60,000 bases of DNA from Tubiluchus corallicola (lineage: Eukaryota; Priapulida; Priapulimorpha; Priapulimorphida; Tubiluchidae), in contig JAQGDQ010000099.1 in assembly GCA_030141605.1 (NCBI GenBank), positions 143,194 through 203,193 on the forward strand, written 5' to 3'. Every line of letters begins with the position of its first letter. The first letter of the stretch is position 1. Below, piece after piece: positions 55,735 through 60,000 of this stretch. Made by a program: the position numbers and the translations under genes. Under the pieces are notes generated by a model. It saw nothing but the letters and a program-made list of their open reading frames with translations, did no database searches and was not told the DNA's origin.

Positions 55735-57223
55735 AACACGCTGTACGCTAACGTCTGCTGCTAGGTAGAAAAGTACTGTCTCCTACACTGTAACAGTTGA
55801 CGTCAAACATTTTGGTCTATCGCTCCGCCCCCGCTGCAACGTAAGCACGCTCAGCAGCATTCGGGACAACAGCTCACGCAGAAACAACATGACAATCCCA
55901 ACTAATGCCTAATCAGCAGATAAACTGATTGCTTTTTTTCACAAACACAAATTTGCAGAGCAGCAGCTATTTTAACACAAAATTAACACTTCAAGTAGCC
56001 AAAAAATGACTTTTCAATTTAAACAGAATGTAGAGACGAAGTTTCAAAGCACTACAAAATACAGAGACATAAATATAATAAAGAAACTAAGCCAGTTAGC
56101 CTTGCTTTACAATAAATGAGCAAAAAAATATTAAGTCTCTCTTGACTTTAAATACACGAACATCAAGCCAGAGATGTATTTTTCTATATTAATTGATCAA
56201 GTGCTCGTCTGCAAGATTTATTAAGTGTTTGCACTTTTCCGTTTGACAGATTACGGAAATGGAATAAATTTGACTGTTCCATTCCATAGACGACCCTTAT
56301 ATTGAATGCCTGACTCACATAAGTCCCAATGGTATCTTTTAACCTTGATTATAACCAGAAAAATAGCGTAAAATTAGCTAATATTACATTGATGTATAAT
56401 ATAAGTTTTGACCACATTTGAATTAATTTTGATTGAGAAGATCTCATTGAGGTTTATAAAAACTAGCCAGAAAAGAAAACATTTTGTTTTGTCCTTATAT
56501 AAAGTTAATCAATTTTGTCCTTATTTAAAGTTAATCAAATAGATGTTTTTATCTAACTTGCGAAACCAATAAACTAAACTAAATTGCATATTTTCTTGAT
56601 CGCAAAATGATTTAATCAGCAACTCATAGACGTAAGCGTTGTGCATTTCTTCCTATAAACGAAACTAGACTATATATTTCCACTAATCCACTTGCAATTT
56701 CAATTGAAAACGAAAAAAATCTAAAAGGCCAATATTTCTCCTGCTAACTAATGAAAAGTTGAGCATTTTTCATAACGGTGTCAGGAGCTGTAGCTAAATG
56801 TCCATGCTGCAGGGGTGCGTGAAATAACTTGCACGGTGATTAGGCAGTCATCGAAAATGATTGACATTATGTTAGACATCAATTGCCACGTGCTTACCAT
56901 GTATCGTCACATTCTTGGATGTGATAAAGTGTAAACTTAGCGTGTGTGCTTAAAACATAAATTAGTTAATAATGGATGCCTTGCATCCCCAATAAATAAG
57001 TTCTGTGACTGTAAGTGAACTACAACAGCTTAATTTTTCATAGTTGTCTCTGTATGAGAAAGTTGCAGTTAAAAAAGAGGCTGTTCAACACTCAATCTTC
57101 AAATATAACTACAACATTAATATTACATATGTTTGTTACGTTCTACACAGTATTAAAACAATGGCAAAAAATTTTCTGAAGCAGCACCGCTAATTTTTGG
57201 TACGAGCCGCTACTGGTCCCGAC

Positions 57224-58202
57224 TGAAAATCCAAACATCTGTTCAGGGCAAAGATATTTTACATCCGTTTATTATCTTATCTTTGCATCTGAGTAGTCCA
57301 AAGATAAAATCGAGTAAATCATTTGTAGCTTCCAGTGCAAATGCAATTCATATTGACACACTATTAACAGTAGTTCCTATTTGACATGTTACAACTTCTT
57401 ACATTTTGAAGTTAGTGAATTGTAATTAGAATCCAGTAACAGTTTTTTCTGACATTCTGTGCTTCAAGTTTTATATGTTCTTTGCACCATTAGCACATAC
57501 AATTCGATTCTGATACAAAAATTCTAGTTTTTGCTTTGGAACATTATTACTTGTTGCAAATACGTCTGAAAATGTCAACAATAACATAAAGGAAATCGAT
57601 GTATTTTACACTTGCTGAAGGATTGGCCAGCTAGGGAACAAATGTGTATAAATTTTCATTTTTATGTTACTGGTTATTTGCCATGAGATGGGCAGACAAG
57701 CATTTTTACTTAATTCTTTTTACTTGCAACAGTTATTATATTTGTTCTTGATTTTATTGCTATGCTAGACTATAACAAATTATGTCACCGTTTCTCGTGC
57801 AATTTTTTAATTTGACTGTTTAATTCTCGTGTCTGTGAATCGAATCAAGTTAATCAGGTGATAGTTATAATAAACTGTTTTGCTAATTGTGAAAAAAGCT
57901 CAACGTAAGAACGGATCTCGTGTTTCGCTGTTGTAAAAATGATATCGGATAAAATGCCAATTCTGTGATTTTACGATGTGTGACGAAATTGTAGCAAATG
58001 CCGAGTCTGTGATTTCACTATATGTGAAACGAATTATATTTATATTTTATTGATGTGTTAGTAAAGTAGAAATGTAAATTATGCATTTACAGTTGTAGGT
58101 TAGGTGATATGAAATTAGCACCTTTGTAAATTAATCAGATACAAAAATAAATAAACGTTTAAACAGTGAAAAAGATGTTTTCATTTGTATGCTATGTGAA
58201 GG
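57224..58202. other. Intergenic stretch without a recognised feature
   Basis: AT-rich; no exon, RNA gene or terminal-repeat pair was seen. Confidence 0.45.
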
Positions 58203-58681
58203 CAGGGTTCCCACAGTCAGGGAAAATCCTTGAAAATATAGGCTATCCTGGAAAGTCGGGGAAAATAATAATTTGGTAAAGTCAGGGAAAATGCTGAAAA
58301 TGAGGTGAAAAGTCAGGGAAATTGGAAAGGGTTGCAAAAAATAATCACCACGAACCGATATTTTCCCAACATTTTTCAGCGATTCTTGTTCAAATAAAAT
58401 TTTGACATGGCAGGCTCGCAGTTTTGATTTCTGTCCCAAAAATAATGATTGGATTAAGAAAGTTTGTTTAATGTGATTAGTGTAATTTCGTTGGCACTAC
58501 TGCAACTGTGCCGACACATTATATACCAGTATATGTATGAATGCCCATACACAAAAATGTTTGAATATGTATACTGGTAATACAATTTCTGCTTATCTTG
58601 GTCATAGAAAATCAATATTTGGTCAGGGAACTGTCGTGGAAAAGTCAGGTAAATTTATTTTATAATTCTGTGGGAACCATG
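58203..58681. mobile_element. Inverted-repeat element built of GTCAGGGAAA units, copy 1
   Basis: It begins CAGGGTTCCCACAG and ends CTGTGGGAACCATG, terminal inverted repeats with one mismatch over 14. The interior repeats AGTCAGGGAAA-type strings at about 25-40-bp spacing. A degenerate duplication (TGTGAAGG versus GGTAAAGG) is possible but its register is ambiguous. The open frame at 58131-58439 is a translation of the repeat. Confidence 0.7.
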
Positions 58682-59217
58682 GTAAAGGTTGCTGCATGAG
58701 CGGCTTAATCACCAGTGCACTTTCTTTGCAAGTTGGCTCGATTCTGCAATCAGGTCAACTTTAAAAATGGTACCTGCTATTTCTGTGCCACGCATGTAGA
58801 ATTATGCACAGCATTTTGCAAGTAATAGTAGGCTCACTGTGCATCCTTTTGGCTAGTCTTATGCAGCGGAGCGAATAGAATGTGGCTATAATTGGAGGCA
58901 ACACTGTAAAAAACATTCTCAAGTTGTTTGCAATGTTAACTAATCACCAGCATCATGCATTAGGCATCAACATACACACTGTATTCACGTAAGTTCATGA
59001 AAAAGCATTGAATTTTATTTAAAATATAAATAAAAACAAAATGTACTACCCTGATTACACAACAGTCTGAAAATCATGGCACATTACTGCACGTTATCGA
59101 GGCAGATATGAAAAAGATCCAATATTCAACAACAAGATTTCATGCATGCTCTCTTGCATTTAACAATAAAAAACGATAAAAATGGAATTAGAAAGCATCT
59201 TAAATCTTAAGCCTTGC

Positions 59218-59333
59218 GTATAGTATAGTATACGTATAGTATATGTATAGTATAGTATAGTCATAGTACTAGTACTAGGTATAGATATAGTCACTAGTAT
59301 AGTATAGTATAGCTATAGTATAGTCATAGTATA
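59218..59333. repeat. TATAG/ATAGT microsatellite
   Basis: About 20 TATAG-type pentamers with occasional TCATAG and ACTAG variants. Confidence 0.93.
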
Positions 59334-59356
59334 GAGCTGAAATAACCAAATCTATA

Positions 59357-59508
59357 ATGGCACGTTCAGACTAGTGAGTTTTCTCGCCAAGTAACTCACA
59401 AGCGAGCTTAATTAGCGTGAGAGAGTTTGCAATTTCTTGCCGACAGTAACTTGCAAAGCAGCTCACCCTGCGAGTTCATGAGGAGATTCGGTAGTCTGAA
59501 CACGCCAT
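59357..59508. mobile_element. Short MITE with GTTCAGACTA terminal inverted repeats
   Basis: From each end, 22 of 29 bases match inversely: left ATGGCACGTTCAGACTAG, right inverse ATGGCGTGTTCAGACTAC, including a perfect GTTCAGACTA core. It is 152 bp with no coding capacity. The superfamily is uncertain; it is not of the CAG...CTG type. Confidence 0.7.
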
Positions 59509-59825
59509 AAGAGAGTAACACTGATAGAAAGTATGTATGGGCGCCAGAGCCATGGGGACAGAGGGGACAACAACCCTGCCCTTTCCCGAAGGAGGCAGTG
59601 TGGGAGCAGAAGTTTGCCTTTTTGATAAAAAAATGTATGGCTATCCATGATTATACTTGTGCTTAATTTGTCAAATTGCCATTTTTAGCTGGCATTATCA
59701 AAACTGAACTCTACATGAAAACGTGCATCTATTATTTATTTTTTATTCATTTTAAAGGGACTATCTGACAGGCAGAAGGGATTTGAGGTGCCTTAGATAT
59801 ACCCTTATCATCATTAGTGTGGCCA

Positions 59826-60000
59826 CAGAAACAGGCTATCCTGGAAAGCAATGGAAATGTCAAGGAAAAGAAAATTTGGTAAAAAGTCAGTGAAAACAAT
59901 GAAACTGGGGCAAAAAGTCGGGGAAATTGAAAAGGGTTGCAAAATAATCACTACGAATATTTTTCCTGACATATTTTTCAGCGATTCGTGATAATGATTG
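59826..60000. mobile_element. GTCAGGGAAA-type element, copy 2 (cut by the window end)
   Basis: It shares GGCTATCCTGGAAAG, AGTCGGGGAAATTG, AAAGGGTTGCAAAA and TTTTTCAGCGATTC with copy 1 at 58203-58681, in the same orientation. The right end lies beyond the window and the left end is not intact. Confidence 0.75.

Larger units (their letters stand above)
55529..57223. mobile_element. hAT-like element, 1.7 kb, carrying a long perfect palindrome
   Basis: The element is 55537-57215. The left end CAGTGGCGGCACGT and the inverse of the right end, CAGTAGCGGCTCGT, differ at two of fourteen bases. The flanks GTCTTGAT and GTCCCGAC agree at 5 of 8, all differences being C/T. No transposase frame remains. 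The left part contains the hairpins at 55592-55699 and 55707-55734. Confidence 0.6.

Overview
The window comes from an animal nuclear genome, most likely an invertebrate. It is AT-rich, its two genes are split by many GT-AG introns, and transposon relics and degenerate tandem repeats fill the space between exons. I see no bacterial, organellar or CRISPR features. Both protein-coding genes were rebuilt exon by exon from splice sites and reading phase. They are animal genes with clear vertebrate counterparts, but the sequence alone does not fix the phylum.

Layout. (1) 1-2822 is the 3' flank of the first gene and probably includes its 3' UTR. (2) 2823-28080, minus strand: a 14-coding-exon BTB-BACK-Kelch gene (726 codons) that best matches IVNS1ABP/KLHL39. 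Its exons cluster at 2.8-10 kb, with four more at 21-28 kb beyond an 11-kb intron full of diverged tandem repeats. (3) 28113-42999: the interval between two head-to-head genes. It holds a TTAGGG-rich inverted-repeat element, several minisatellites, a LINE reverse-transcriptase relic, and two non-autonomous hAT-like transposons with 8-bp target duplications. (4) 43003-54126, plus strand: a 13-coding-exon mitoguardin (MIGA/FAM73) gene (495 codons) with an N-terminal membrane anchor and a conserved phospho-FFAT motif. One intron carries a hAT-type MITE with a perfect 8-bp target duplication. (5) 54127-60000: 3' flank with at least four more inverted-repeat elements, one containing a perfect 48-bp-arm palindrome.

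The two genes are not an operon and need not share a pathway. The kelch protein is expected to be a cytoplasmic/nuclear adaptor linked to actin, CUL3 and RNA processing. Mitoguardin is an outer-mitochondrial-membrane protein for fusion, lipid handling and ER contact.

I found no convincing new molecular system. The items most worth a second look are the cluster of short elements with CAG...CTG ends and 8-bp duplications, the perfect 48-bp hairpin, the TTAGGG-cored inverted-repeat element, a pair of unclassified ~0.5-kb dispersed repeats, and a possible in-frame alternative splice acceptor in mitoguardin that would add a hydrophobic segment. Coordinates of exons come from reading splice junctions by eye; repeat boundaries are approximate unless a target duplication is given.
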